This document shows positions 50,477 to 60,207 of a DNA stretch of 64,000 nt, in pieces. Made by a program: the position numbers and the translations under genes. Within the stretch, counting starts at the first letter, position 1. The number at the start of each line of letters is the position of its first letter. The notes under the pieces were generated by a model, which saw only the letters and a list, made by a program, of their open reading frames with translations, did no database searches and was not told where the DNA came from. The DNA comes from Hyphomonas sp. BRH_c22. Lineage in GTDB: Bacteria > Pseudomonadota > Alphaproteobacteria > Caulobacterales > Hyphomonadaceae. The stretch lies in the NCBI RefSeq assembly GCF_000961795.1, contig NZ_LADU01000059.1, positions 29,187 to 93,186 of the forward strand, read 5' to 3'.

Positions 50477-50884
50477 ATGAAGGTTACGGGCGGATGCTAT
50501 TGCGGCGCGGTGCGATACGAGGTTGAGGGCGAACCGCTGATGAAGGCACAATGCCATTGCCGGGAATGCCAGTATTTCACGGGTGGCCAGCCGAATGACT
50601 TCATTGCGTTTCCGGATGCCGGATTCAGGTTCACAAAAGGCGCACCGAAGGCCTATGCACGCGCCGGCCTGGACGGCGCAGTGACGCGCGAGTTCTGCGC
50701 GGAATGCGGCACACAGCTCCTGACGCGGTCCCCGGCCCTTTCCGGCGCGGTGATCCTGAAGGTCGGCTCCCTGGACGATCCCTCGGTCTTCGGGCAGCCG
50801 CAAATGATCATGCAGACGGACGATGCCCAGAGCTTCCATCATGTTCCGGACGGCATACTGGCCTTTGCCCGTTTCCCCGGATGA
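50477..50884 (+). CDS. GFA (CENP-V) family protein
   Basis: A 135-aa zinc protein of the glutathione-dependent-formaldehyde-activating (GFA)/CENP-V fold. Ligand cysteines are C7 and C9 (GCYCG), C26, C28 and C31 (CHCREC), C74 and C77 (CAECG). The family name is historical and most members have unknown substrates. ATG 50477 follows GGGAGAGGAAG. The last codon overlaps the ATG of a lipoprotein gene (ATGA). Confidence 0.9.
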   Translation: MKVTGGCYCGAVRYEVEGEPLMKAQCHCRECQYFTGGQPNDFIAFPDAGFRFTKGAPKAYARAGLDGAVTREFCAECGTQLLTRSPALSGAVILKVGSLDDPSVFGQPQMIMQTDDAQSFHHVPDGILAFARFPG

Positions 50885-51300
50885 TCAGGCCGGGCATCGC
50901 CCTTGCGCTCGGGCTGATTGCCCTGTCGGCCTGCGCGCATTTCGGCAGCACGAAGACGCCTGACACGACCGCGCCTGCAGCGGTCGGCACGTATGAGAAG
51001 ATCACATTCAAGAGCAAGCGGGCGACGCGTGCCGAGACGGCCAGGTGCGAGGCCGTTGGCGGATCGGTGGAGCGGGGCGGCATGCTGGGCCATGACCAGT
51101 GCGTGCAGACCTATGCCGATGCCGGGATGTCCTGCATGTCTGCAACCGACTGTACCGGGCGCTGCCTGCTGTCAGCGGATTCCGAAGATGACGTGGACCA
51201 GATGACCCATGACGGTATTTGCCAGGCGACGGACAGTCCGTTCGGCTGCCATGCCGAAGTCAATGACGGCAAGGTCCAGTGGACGATCTGCATCGACTGA
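50881..51300 (+). CDS. Cysteine-rich lipoprotein of unknown function
   Basis: A 139-aa protein with a lipoprotein signal (lipobox LSAC, lipidated Cys18) and nine further cysteines spread over the mature part (for example CMSATDCTGRC and SPFGCHAEV), suggesting a disulfide-bonded periplasmic or outer-membrane-anchored domain. No family recognised. It overlaps the GFA gene by 4 nt, so the two are translated together. Confidence 0.75.
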   Translation: MIRPGIALALGLIALSACAHFGSTKTPDTTAPAAVGTYEKITFKSKRATRAETARCEAVGGSVERGGMLGHDQCVQTYADAGMSCMSATDCTGRCLLSADSEDDVDQMTHDGICQATDSPFGCHAEVNDGKVQWTICID

Positions 51301-51408
51301 CTGAACATGTGACGGGGCAGGGAACAGAATAGTTGCGAGGTCCAGAGCCAACTTTTCGCGGCAAGCGAGCTCTGGTAGACTGGAACGAGATCGACGGGGG
51401 GGAACGCA

Positions 51409-52140
51409 GTGGAGCAAGCGGCAGCGATTGCGGTAATGATCCGTGACTATCTCGGGATTCCACCCAACCTGACCTTCTGGGACCTTGCCAATAGCGAGCT
51501 GATCATTGCGGTCGCCACGCTGACGATCGGCGTCGTGGTGAACCGGCGCGTGGGGCGTATCGCGGAGAAGGTGGACGATAACCAGCTTGGCGAGGACCTG
51601 ACCAAGGAGCTGCAGGAGCGGTCAACCGCACAAACGGAAACGGCCCTGAGCGGGGTGAGTGTGGATTTGTTCGCAGATCTCTCCGACGATTGGATGGCGA
51701 TGGACGAGGAGGTACCGGAACTCGCGATGGCGCCAGCGCCCGAGGCGCCTGTACGGGCACCGTCGCAGAAGCAGGCCACACCCGGCAGTGCGCGTTTCGC
51801 CAAGCGGTCCAGTTTTAGGGACGGAGCTGAAATTATCGGTACACTCAAGGAATATGTTGATCGTTCCGCCGAGCATGTTTCTGACGGACGCAAGAAGCGG
51901 AAATACCAAAACCTCGGGAAACGCGATTACCGGGTGAGAATCCTTGCGCTGGAGGATGATGGCGTGATCTCTCATTCCGTGGCGAGCGAACTGTTGACGG
52001 CATTCGATGCATGGCGCCCCTACAGCACGAATGCAGCCGCCGTGCCGGATGATGTGATTGAACTGCTGCAGCGGACCCGGCAAAGCCTTGAAGATGCAAA
52101 TGGAAACTTGCGGCACCATCGCCGACGAAGAAATGTTTGA
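51409..52140 (+). CDS. Membrane-anchored hypothetical protein
   Basis: A 243-aa protein starting at GTG behind a G-rich site (GGGGGGGA). One membrane helix lies at about residues 28-45, then a helical segment, an Ala/Pro-rich linker (about 103-125) and a charged C-terminal domain (about 135-230) with EDDGVISHSVASELLTAFDA. It probably sits in the cytoplasm attached to the inner membrane. No family recognised. Codon use and GC are a little less extreme than in guaB next door. Confidence 0.65.
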   Translation: MEQAAAIAVMIRDYLGIPPNLTFWDLANSELIIAVATLTIGVVVNRRVGRIAEKVDDNQLGEDLTKELQERSTAQTETALSGVSVDLFADLSDDWMAMDEEVPELAMAPAPEAPVRAPSQKQATPGSARFAKRSSFRDGAEIIGTLKEYVDRSAEHVSDGRKKRKYQNLGKRDYRVRILALEDDGVISHSVASELLTAFDAWRPYSTNAAAVPDDVIELLQRTRQSLEDANGNLRHHRRRRNV

Positions 52141-52167
52141 AATTGGCCACTTCACAAGCCCCTGCGA

Positions 52168-53658
<1,491 letters not shown>

Positions 53659-53704
53659 GGGATTCTAGACCTAGATCGGCCACCAATGGTCGCATGCCCA
53701 CGCT

Positions 53705-54871
53705 TCAATCCGAAAGCAAATCGTATTCGGCAACTAAAGTGGCATCTGCCCCTTCTCTGGCTTGGTTTCCTATAAACTGTATTTCCAAATTGGTTGGCTG
53801 ACCCGCAGTTCTCAAAATACGATACCTGTCATCATTGAATGTATCCCCGTTTTTGTTGACGGTATCTGTTTCGCTCACATCGATGCTGTGGTTGTCTAAG
53901 AGACTTTGGAGAACCTGTCCGCCGCTCAGAAGTCGTCTAAGATTGATAGGATATTTATCGGTTCGCGAACAATAGGGCTGCATTTTCAGTTCACATCGAA
54001 AAGTACGTGCCTTCTGATTTACTTTGAGCTGGAGGTTGCACCTGTTGGATCGTGTGTGAGCGAAGACAGCCGTCCATTGTGGTGCGGGCCTTACGATCTG
54101 TTCGTGCGTCATGGACCAACCGAGGTAAGTCCATTCAATCTTTTGGGCACGAGCGTAGATTTCCTCAGCAGCTTGCGGATAACCATCCAGGCAAAGATCC
54201 CAGAACATTTCTGCGATTTGGTCTTCGCGAGTAGGTTCAAATGTTGCCGCAAGGTATTCAGTAACTGAAAGAGGAAGGTACGTGGGGGGCATACTCACTT
54301 GCACGAGAACCGAAAATGACCCGCGCTTTACAGATTGAGTAATGACCAAATGGCCAATGCCCTCTTTTTTGAATGGAAAGCTGAATGTCGCTTCGTTTTT
54401 TTTGCCATCTTCAATCACCCCCATGGGTTGCATGCGCGCTTGATGTTTTTCCAACGCACTCACAACAGCCGTCCACTGCAGGTCTTTAGGAAGCATACTT
54501 ATTGAACAATTGAGCTTCCAGAAGCCAAGCTTCACATCTTTCGAATCGTAAAACGTCCACTCTCTCTTGAGCTCAGCCGTGCTGCTTCGACCCGGTGGTC
54601 CGCGGTAAGCGTCCAAATTGACCCAATGTTCGGACTTTTGGTTAAGACTGATGTTCTCGTAGAACTGTGTCCAGCCGAGCTTGGAAAGACTTCCTGCCGT
54701 TATTTCGAATTCGTTCGGCCCCACCAGACAGCCATCCAGTAAGGTTTCAAAAACCATTTGGGCGTCCGGATTTCCTACATCAGGGCGTAATTTTTGATCG
54801 CAGGATGCTAGTATCAGCAGCCCCAGTACTGACAGCAGCGCGCAATTGAAATTTGATACTTTTGCACCCAT
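53705..54871 (-). CDS. Hypothetical lipoprotein, AT-richer than surroundings
   Basis: A 388-aa protein with a lipoprotein signal (LASC, Cys24) and a mature part that seems to hold two related halves: MFWDLCLDGYPQAAEEIYA in the second resembles the VFETLLDGCLVGPNEFEIT region of the first. No family recognised. Base composition is visibly lower in GC than guaB or the GNAT gene, and codon choice is mixed, suggesting acquisition by transfer. It stands alone, convergent with guaB. Confidence 0.7.
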   Translation of the reverse strand: MGAKVSNFNCALLSVLGLLILASCDQKLRPDVGNPDAQMVFETLLDGCLVGPNEFEITAGSLSKLGWTQFYENISLNQKSEHWVNLDAYRGPPGRSSTAELKREWTFYDSKDVKLGFWKLNCSISMLPKDLQWTAVVSALEKHQARMQPMGVIEDGKKNEATFSFPFKKEGIGHLVITQSVKRGSFSVLVQVSMPPTYLPLSVTEYLAATFEPTREDQIAEMFWDLCLDGYPQAAEEIYARAQKIEWTYLGWSMTHEQIVRPAPQWTAVFAHTRSNRCNLQLKVNQKARTFRCELKMQPYCSRTDKYPINLRRLLSGGQVLQSLLDNHSIDVSETDTVNKNGDTFNDDRYRILRTAGQPTNLEIQFIGNQAREGADATLVAEYDLLSD

Positions 54872-54974
54872 AAATCCGATTCCCAGCAGACATTGATGTC
54901 AGAGGATGCCCGCTTCACGTTAAAGTAGTATTTATCGGCTATGCTGATTGTAGAAAACTGTAGGCATATCGCAC

Positions 54975-55032
54975 GGACCTCGTCCTTCGATCCACGCTTT
55001 CGCAAGGACAGGCTCCGCTCAGGATGAGGTCC
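54975..55032. repeat. Dispersed palindromic repeat, copy A
   Basis: GGACCTCGTCCT (54975-54986) pairs with AGGATGAGGTCC (55021-55032) with one mismatch. The core CTCGTCCTTCGA ... GCTCAGGATGAG recurs in copy B at 58271-58304. Copy A carries extra bases between the arms. Confidence 0.6.
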
Positions 55033-55181
55033 TTGAGGAGCATGCTCTCGTTTCGCGTCACCCTCGACCGCGCAGCGGTCTGAGGGCCCATCTCTTGATT
55101 TTGATGTCAGGTGCGCTGTCGCGTAGGCAAACCATTGTCCAAGCCGGACCGTGGGCGCCTGATGCGTTTTCAGGTGATGGG

Positions 55182-55209
55182 CCCCCAGATGGCCTTTGGC
55201 CATCGGGGG
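55182..55209 (-). terminator. Hairpin downstream of the GNAT gene
   Basis: CCCCCAGATGGCC and GGCCATCGGGGG form a 12-bp stem with one bulged A and a TTT loop, 15 nt past the GNAT stop. No clear U-tract follows, so function as a terminator is uncertain. Confidence 0.4.
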
Positions 55210-55224
55210 TGACGCGTGTGGAGG

Positions 55225-55827
55225 TTACGCGCGCGGCTTGCGCCACATCGCTTCCAGCGGGGGAGAGCCTTCGCCGACTTCGAACAGTTTCATGTGTTCG
55301 AAGCCGTGGCTCATGTAGAAGCCGGTATTGTCGGGGTTCGAGTTTTCGAGATAGGCGGGCAGGCCGTCGCGGTCGCAGGCCTCCAGCACGGGGCGGATGA
55401 GGGCCTTGCCGAGTCCTGTGCCGCGTGCGGCTTTCCGTGTACCAATGGTGAAGAGGTACATGTGCGGTTCGTGGGGGTGGTTGGCATCCATGACTTCGCC
55501 TGCGGTGATGGCGCGCTTGACGGCGCCTTTCGAGCCCCAGCGCATGACGCCGGCCGCAAGGGAGAGCAGGGGCAGCGTGGACAGGCTGCGGTCCATATCC
55601 GATGTGCACCACATGGCCGCGCCGCCATCGCCTGCCAGGTAGCAATGGCCGCGTTTTGCATAGATATCCCGGGCGAGCACGGTGAAGGCCGACTTAATGG
55701 CGCGGCTGTTGCCGAAAATCCATTTATTGACCGGATCGTCAGCGAAGGATTCGGCCGTGATGTCGCCCAGCTGGCGCCAGTCAGCTGGTGTGGCGGCGCG
55801 CACGTCGCCTGAAAGCTCTACCTGCAT
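55225..55827 (-). CDS. GNAT family N-acetyltransferase
   Basis: A 200-aa acetyltransferase. The acetyl-CoA loop is visible in LFTIGTRKAARGTGLGKALI (R/Q-x-x-G-x-G/A pattern), followed by LENSNPDNTGFYMSHGFEHM at the C-terminus. The substrate is unknown. It stands alone on the minus strand, with its start 129 nt from the divergent FAD oxidoreductase gene. Confidence 0.87.
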   Translation of the reverse strand: MQVELSGDVRAATPADWRQLGDITAESFADDPVNKWIFGNSRAIKSAFTVLARDIYAKRGHCYLAGDGGAAMWCTSDMDRSLSTLPLLSLAAGVMRWGSKGAVKRAITAGEVMDANHPHEPHMYLFTIGTRKAARGTGLGKALIRPVLEACDRDGLPAYLENSNPDNTGFYMSHGFEHMKLFEVGEGSPPLEAMWRKPRA

Positions 55828-55956
55828 GTTTCTGCCCCATATGCCGGTTTTTTTTCATGTCTCCCCGGTAGTTTAGCATGGCCCCGCTGCGACAGAAACC
55901 GGGACTTGTGACGGGCACGGCCTATCTCACGGCCCGAAGCGGAAAAGGGCAGCAGG

Positions 55957-56871
55957 ATGCAGGGCAGGGTAGCGGTGATCGGCGCGGGGCTGACGGGACT
56001 GACCGCGGCGCGGCGGCTGGCCGATGCCGGATGCGCGGTGGTGGTGTTCGACAAGAGCCGGGGGCTGGGCGGGCGGCTGGCAACGCGGCGGACCGATCTG
56101 GGCCCGATTGACCATGGCGCACCGGGGGTTCCGCAGGAACTGGCGGTGATGCTGGGCGGGCATGTCTGGGCGGATGGTCCGCCAGGGGCCCGATGCACCG
56201 GATTACCGGGGGCGAGCGCGTTGGTGCGGCCGCTGGCCGAAGGGCTGGATATCCGCCAGGAGACAGAAATTGCCAACATGGACCGGGTTGCGGGCAGATG
56301 GCGGCTGGCCGGTTCTGACGGGTCGGACCTTGGCGCTTTCGACGGCGTGATCCTAGCGGTGCCGGCGCCGCAGGCGGTGGCCCTGCTGGGCAATGTGCCG
56401 GAAATGGCGGCCGGATTGTCCGGCGTGACCATGGCGCCCATCTGGACATTGCTGCTGGGCTTTGAGGCGCCGACCGAGCTGGCGCAAAAGGCGATGGACC
56501 TGCCATTTCCGGCAGGGCTGGCCATTCCCATGCTGGCAAAGCCCGGCCAGTCCGGGGCGGAACGCTGGACGGTGCATGCCGCGGCCGAATGGTCGGCAAA
56601 GTGGTTGGAGCTCGACAAGGCAGAGGCGGCGGGACGCCTGCTGGAAATGTTCCGGGCGGCGACAGGCCTGCCGATGCAGCCGGCCTACATGCAGGGCCAT
56701 CGCTGGCGTTATGCCCGCACGGCCCGCCCCTTGGGGGCGCCCTCCGCCGTAAATGCAGACGGCACGCTGATGGCGGGAGGCGACTGGGCGCTGGGGCCGC
56801 TAGCCAGCCATGCCGTTACCAGCGGGGAGGCCATGGCGGCACGCTGGCTGGCGACGGACCGCAGGCGTTAA
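55957..56871 (+). CDS. Renalase-like FAD/NAD(P)-binding oxidoreductase
   Basis: A 304-aa flavoprotein. The Rossmann motif VIGAGLTGLTAARRL is at residues 7-21, followed by VVVFDKSRGLGGRLATRR, the typical renalase-type opening. A C-terminal FAD segment LMAGGDWALGP closes the fold. The catalytic role is unknown; bacterial renalases oxidise mis-reduced NAD(P)H isomers. The downstream rsmB is in the same direction 74 nt away. Confidence 0.85.
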   Translation: MQGRVAVIGAGLTGLTAARRLADAGCAVVVFDKSRGLGGRLATRRTDLGPIDHGAPGVPQELAVMLGGHVWADGPPGARCTGLPGASALVRPLAEGLDIRQETEIANMDRVAGRWRLAGSDGSDLGAFDGVILAVPAPQAVALLGNVPEMAAGLSGVTMAPIWTLLLGFEAPTELAQKAMDLPFPAGLAIPMLAKPGQSGAERWTVHAAAEWSAKWLELDKAEAAGRLLEMFRAATGLPMQPAYMQGHRWRYARTARPLGAPSAVNADGTLMAGGDWALGPLASHAVTSGEAMAARWLATDRRR

Positions 56872-56945
56872 GCCTTTGACGGTTTCCCTCCGGTGTTTTG
56901 GAGAGTAACAGGGGCCTTTCCTGCTCGGCAGGGCAAAAGAGGGCA

Positions 56946-58262
56946 ATGGTTTCAATGCGTAATGGCGGCAAGATTTCAGCGGCAATCGACGTCCTGACGG
57001 ATGTTCTCAACCGGCACCAGCCGGTGAAGTCGGCGGCGCGCGACTGGGGCAAGCGGGCGCGCTATGCGGGCAGCAAGGACCGGGCCTGGGTGTCAGGCCT
57101 CGTGCTGGACGCGCTGCGCAAGCGCAACTCGATTGCCTACCGCATGCAGGACGAGAGCCCGCGGGCGCTTGTGCTTGGGGCGCTGGCCTTTGCGTGGGGC
57201 TGGGATATCCGCCAGATCGACGATGCGATGGATGAAGAACACGCGCCGGAGAAACTGACACTGGCTGAACGCGAGCATCTGGTGATGGCGCCGGACCCGG
57301 CTGCGCCGCCGCATGTGCAGGGCGATTATCCCGAATGGATGGCGCCGATGATGGCGCGCGTGTTCGGCGAGGAAGCGACAGTCGAGGCGCAGGCCATGGC
57401 CGTGCGCGCGGATGTGGACCTGCGGGTGAACACGCTGAAAGTGGACGCGGAGAAAGCGTCGATGCCGCTGAAGAGCGCGAAGGCGGAACAGTCGCGCCTG
57501 CTGCACAATGCCTTCCACATTCCGGCGAAGGACCCGAGCGAGCGCGAGGCGAGCCTTGAGAGCATTCCGGCCTATTCCAAGGGCTGGGTCGAGGTGCAGG
57601 ATGCCGGCAGCCAGATCGCGGCGGCGGCGGCAAATGCCCAGCCCGGCGAGCAGGTACTGGACTATTGTTCCGGCGGCGGCGGCAAGACGATTGCGCTGGC
57701 CGCGCAGATGAAGGGCAAGGGGCAGATCTTTGCCTATGACATTGACGGGCGGCGCCTTAGCGCGCTGATCCCGCGGCTGAAGCGGTCTGGCGCGCATAAT
57801 GTGCAGCTGGTGCATCCGAGCGAACCGGTGCAGCTGGAGACGCTGACGGGGCAGATGGACTGCGTGTTCGTGGATGCGCCGTGCACGGGGACAGGCACAT
57901 GGCGGCGCCGGCCGGATTCGAAATGGCGCATCAAGCAGGGCCAGCTGGAAAAGCGCATGGCCGAGCAGACGGATATCATCGCCAAGGCGAGTGAATTCGT
58001 GAAGCCGGGCGGGCGGATGGTCTACGCGACCTGTTCCTTCCTGATGGAAGAGGACGAGGACCGCGTGGCGGAATTCCTGAGCACGCACCCTGAGTTCACC
58101 GAAGAAGACGCGGCGGCGGCGGCGATTGCCTCGGGCCTGCTGACGGATGAGGGCGCCAATGTGGTGCAGCGGTTCCGCCTGCCGACCGGCAGCGTGCGGC
58201 TGACGCCGCGCCGGGCCGGGACGGATGGTTTCTTCTTTGCCGTGCTGCGGCGCGCGGCATAG
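56946..58262 (+). CDS. rsmB: 16S rRNA (cytosine-967-C5)-methyltransferase family (RsmB/Sun)
   Basis: A 438-aa NOL1/NOP2/Sun methyltransferase. The helical N-terminal RNA-binding region is followed by SAM motif VLDYCSGGGGKTIALA, motif IV DAPCTGTG with Cys313 and motif VI YATCSF with the nucleophile Cys363. Cytosine-5 methylation of 16S rRNA is the family role; the exact position is inferred. ATG 56946 is chosen; ATG 56955 is an alternative. It lies upstream of guaA, as in other Alphaproteobacteria. Confidence 0.9.
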   Translation: MVSMRNGGKISAAIDVLTDVLNRHQPVKSAARDWGKRARYAGSKDRAWVSGLVLDALRKRNSIAYRMQDESPRALVLGALAFAWGWDIRQIDDAMDEEHAPEKLTLAEREHLVMAPDPAAPPHVQGDYPEWMAPMMARVFGEEATVEAQAMAVRADVDLRVNTLKVDAEKASMPLKSAKAEQSRLLHNAFHIPAKDPSEREASLESIPAYSKGWVEVQDAGSQIAAAAANAQPGEQVLDYCSGGGGKTIALAAQMKGKGQIFAYDIDGRRLSALIPRLKRSGAHNVQLVHPSEPVQLETLTGQMDCVFVDAPCTGTGTWRRRPDSKWRIKQGQLEKRMAEQTDIIAKASEFVKPGGRMVYATCSFLMEEDEDRVAEFLSTHPEFTEEDAAAAAIASGLLTDEGANVVQRFRLPTGSVRLTPRRAGTDGFFFAVLRRAA

Positions 58263-58270
58263 GCGCGGGA

Positions 58271-58304
58271 GCGCTCGTCCTTCGACTTCGCTCAGGATGA
58301 GCGC
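58271..58304. repeat. Dispersed palindromic repeat, copy B
   Basis: GCGCTCGTCCT (58271-58281) pairs with AGGATGAGCGC (58294-58304) with one G-T pair, loop TCGACTTCGCTC. It sits exactly between the convergent rsmB and hydroxylase genes, where it could end transcription from both sides. It shares its core with copy A (54975-55032). Confidence 0.65.
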
Positions 58305-58313
58305 TTCAGGAAG

Positions 58314-59378
58314 CTAGGTTTCCGTAAGGACGGATTGGCCGGAATATTGCGCGATGGCGCCGAGGAGTTTGGTGACTTCCGCGCGTTCCTGCAGGGAGAG
58401 TTCCGGGCGCCAGATGTCGAACAGGAGTACGACGCGGGTCTCGCTCGCCTCGTTCTTGGCCTCATGCTCGATACTGTCGTCGAAGATGACGAGTTTGCCT
58501 TCCTTCCAGTGATGGGTCTGGTTGCCGACGCGGAGCCAGGCTGGGCCGGGTACCAGCAGCGGCAGGTGGCAGATCAGGCGGGTGTTGATGAGGCCGTGAT
58601 GCGGCGGGATGGCCGCTCCGGGCTTCAGCAGGGAGAACAGGACCGAGGGCGCCTGTCCGGGCAGGTAGTCCAGCGGCAGGTTTTCGAACGCGGCGGCCGT
58701 GACGGGACAGCGGGCGCAGTTTTCTTCGACGCGCGCGCCGTCCTTCCAGAGATAGAAGGCGCTCCAGTCATCATTGCCGACAAGGCTGTGGCTTTTGACA
58801 TGCGGCTGGTTTTCGTCGCGCTCCAGATAGGGGCGGAAGGCGGCGTGGTCAGCTAGGACGGCGCGCAGTTCCTGCTGGATGGCGGGCGTTTTCGCTTCGA
58901 GGGCGGGGGCCCAGTCGAAACCCGCGCGGTCATAGAACTGGATTTGCGGGAGTTCGGGAAAATAATACTTCGTCGGCTGCTGCAGGAAGATGCCGGATTG
59001 GCCGAGCAGGATGCCAACCGACTGGTCGAAGCGCGGCGAGCGGCTTTCTGGCGGGATCTGCGCGGCGATGAAGGCTTCGTAAAGGCCCGCATATTCACCG
59101 AGGCGAGTCGCCGCACGCTGGAGACCCGGCTTGAAGTCCTCCGGAACGGGGCCGGCATGCATCTGTGCGACCTGCATGGCGCCGCCATAGGCGCGGCTAG
59201 CATCCTGGGTCTTGCCGGCCGCGTGCTGGACATCTCCCAGCAGGAGGAGGGCGCCAAGATCTCGCGGGGCCTCGCGCAGCACGGATTGCAGCGCGGTTTC
59301 GGCGTCCGCGAACTGGCCGTTGCGGGCATGGTTGAATGCGGCCTGTTTGCGCGCATCGAGTGTCTGGGCAGTGTTCAT
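58314..59378 (-). CDS. TPR / aspartyl-asparaginyl beta-hydroxylase family protein
   Basis: A 354-aa protein with an N-terminal tetratricopeptide-like region (ARKQAAFNHARNGQFADAE and LGALLLLGDVQHAAGK, about residues 9-80). A C-terminal cupin-type Asp/Asn hydroxylase domain follows: the Fe-binding histidine is in IPPHHGLINTRLICHLPL and the second histidine in FDDSIEHEAKN. It uses 2-oxoglutarate and Fe(II) in the family; the target protein or lipid is unknown. ATG 59378 is preferred over an upstream extension of arginine/proline-rich residues. Confidence 0.87.
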   Translation of the reverse strand: MNTAQTLDARKQAAFNHARNGQFADAETALQSVLREAPRDLGALLLLGDVQHAAGKTQDASRAYGGAMQVAQMHAGPVPEDFKPGLQRAATRLGEYAGLYEAFIAAQIPPESRSPRFDQSVGILLGQSGIFLQQPTKYYFPELPQIQFYDRAGFDWAPALEAKTPAIQQELRAVLADHAAFRPYLERDENQPHVKSHSLVGNDDWSAFYLWKDGARVEENCARCPVTAAAFENLPLDYLPGQAPSVLFSLLKPGAAIPPHHGLINTRLICHLPLLVPGPAWLRVGNQTHHWKEGKLVIFDDSIEHEAKNEASETRVVLLFDIWRPELSLQERAEVTKLLGAIAQYSGQSVLTET

Positions 59379-59520
59379 GCACCGACATGGCCGGATGCAG
59401 CGGGGCAGGTCAATATCCAAGCTGGACCGCGGCGCAGGATCAGCGGGTGCCCATCCCAGGCGAGTCGTGTATCCTGCAGGTCGGCCGAGAGGGATCGGTC
59501 TGAACGCTGAGGGGACCAGC

Positions 59521-60138
59521 ATGAGCTATCAGTTGAACAAGAAAGAAGTGTTGTTCCGGCAACGCCTGTTGAAGGCCTCTGGTTTTGACCCGCATGGGCT
59601 GGACGGTCTCTGGGGGACCAAGACAAATGCCGCAGACGAAGCCTTCCTGGCCGCCAGCGCGGCCATGCGGGATGAAATGGGCGCGTACGATGTGCGCACA
59701 GAGGGCAATATCCGGAGCCTGCATATGAAGGCACAACGGCTGGCACGGGAATTCTTGCTCAGGGCGGCGGGCTTTCCGTATCTGGTGAAGATTATTTCGG
59801 GGACGCGGACCTATGCCGAGCAGGATGACCTTTATGCCAAGGGCCGCTGGGGCGGTCCGCCGGGACCCAAGGTGACATGGGCCAAGGGCGGCCAGAGCAA
59901 CCATAATTTCGGCATCGCCTGGGATGTCGCCCTGTTCGAGGATGGCCGTTACATGAATGGCGATGCGGCGCATGATGCCCAGGCCTATCGCGACCTGGCC
60001 GGGCTGGCCCTTTTGCCAGGTCTGGAATGGGGCGGGGCCTGGAAGAAATCCGATCCGCCGCATTACCAGGTAGCGAGCGACTACAAGAAGATTTCCGAGG
60101 TCCGTGAGCGGTTCGAAGCGGGCGAGCCCTACGTCTGA
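59521..60138 (+). CDS. M15 family peptidase with peptidoglycan-binding N-terminus
   Basis: A 205-aa protein. Residues 9-45 fit a peptidoglycan-binding helix bundle (GFDPHGLDGLWGTKTNAADE). The rest is a VanY/L-alanoyl-D-glutamate peptidase fold with zinc ligands H128, D135 and H181 (SNHNFGIAWD and DPPHYQ) and catalytic E169 (GLEWGG). It would cut peptidoglycan stem peptides. There is no signal peptide, as in phage endolysins, so it may be a domesticated lysis enzyme or exported by another route. ATG 59521 immediately follows GGGGACCAGC. Confidence 0.85.
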   Translation: MSYQLNKKEVLFRQRLLKASGFDPHGLDGLWGTKTNAADEAFLAASAAMRDEMGAYDVRTEGNIRSLHMKAQRLAREFLLRAAGFPYLVKIISGTRTYAEQDDLYAKGRWGGPPGPKVTWAKGGQSNHNFGIAWDVALFEDGRYMNGDAAHDAQAYRDLAGLALLPGLEWGGAWKKSDPPHYQVASDYKKISEVRERFEAGEPYV

Positions 60139-60207
60139 GGCAGGGTTTCCATCATTAACAGGCTCTAGAGGCTTGCCGTGGGCGGCGGGACTCAGCTAAA
60201 CGGCGCC

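Larger units (their letters stand above)
54872..55224. other. Intergenic region with several palindromes
   Basis: 353 nt with no convincing gene. It holds a long imperfect palindrome at 54975-55032, a bulged stem CCCTC..GAGGG at 55061-55086 and a GC-rich stem at 55182-55209 just after the GNAT gene, probably its terminator region. Short open frames here look composition-driven. Confidence 0.55.

Noticed and set aside
54225..54250. A GGTTCAAAT stretch resembling a tRNA T-loop
   Set aside because: No acceptor or anticodon stems can be formed around it, and it lies inside a coding frame.
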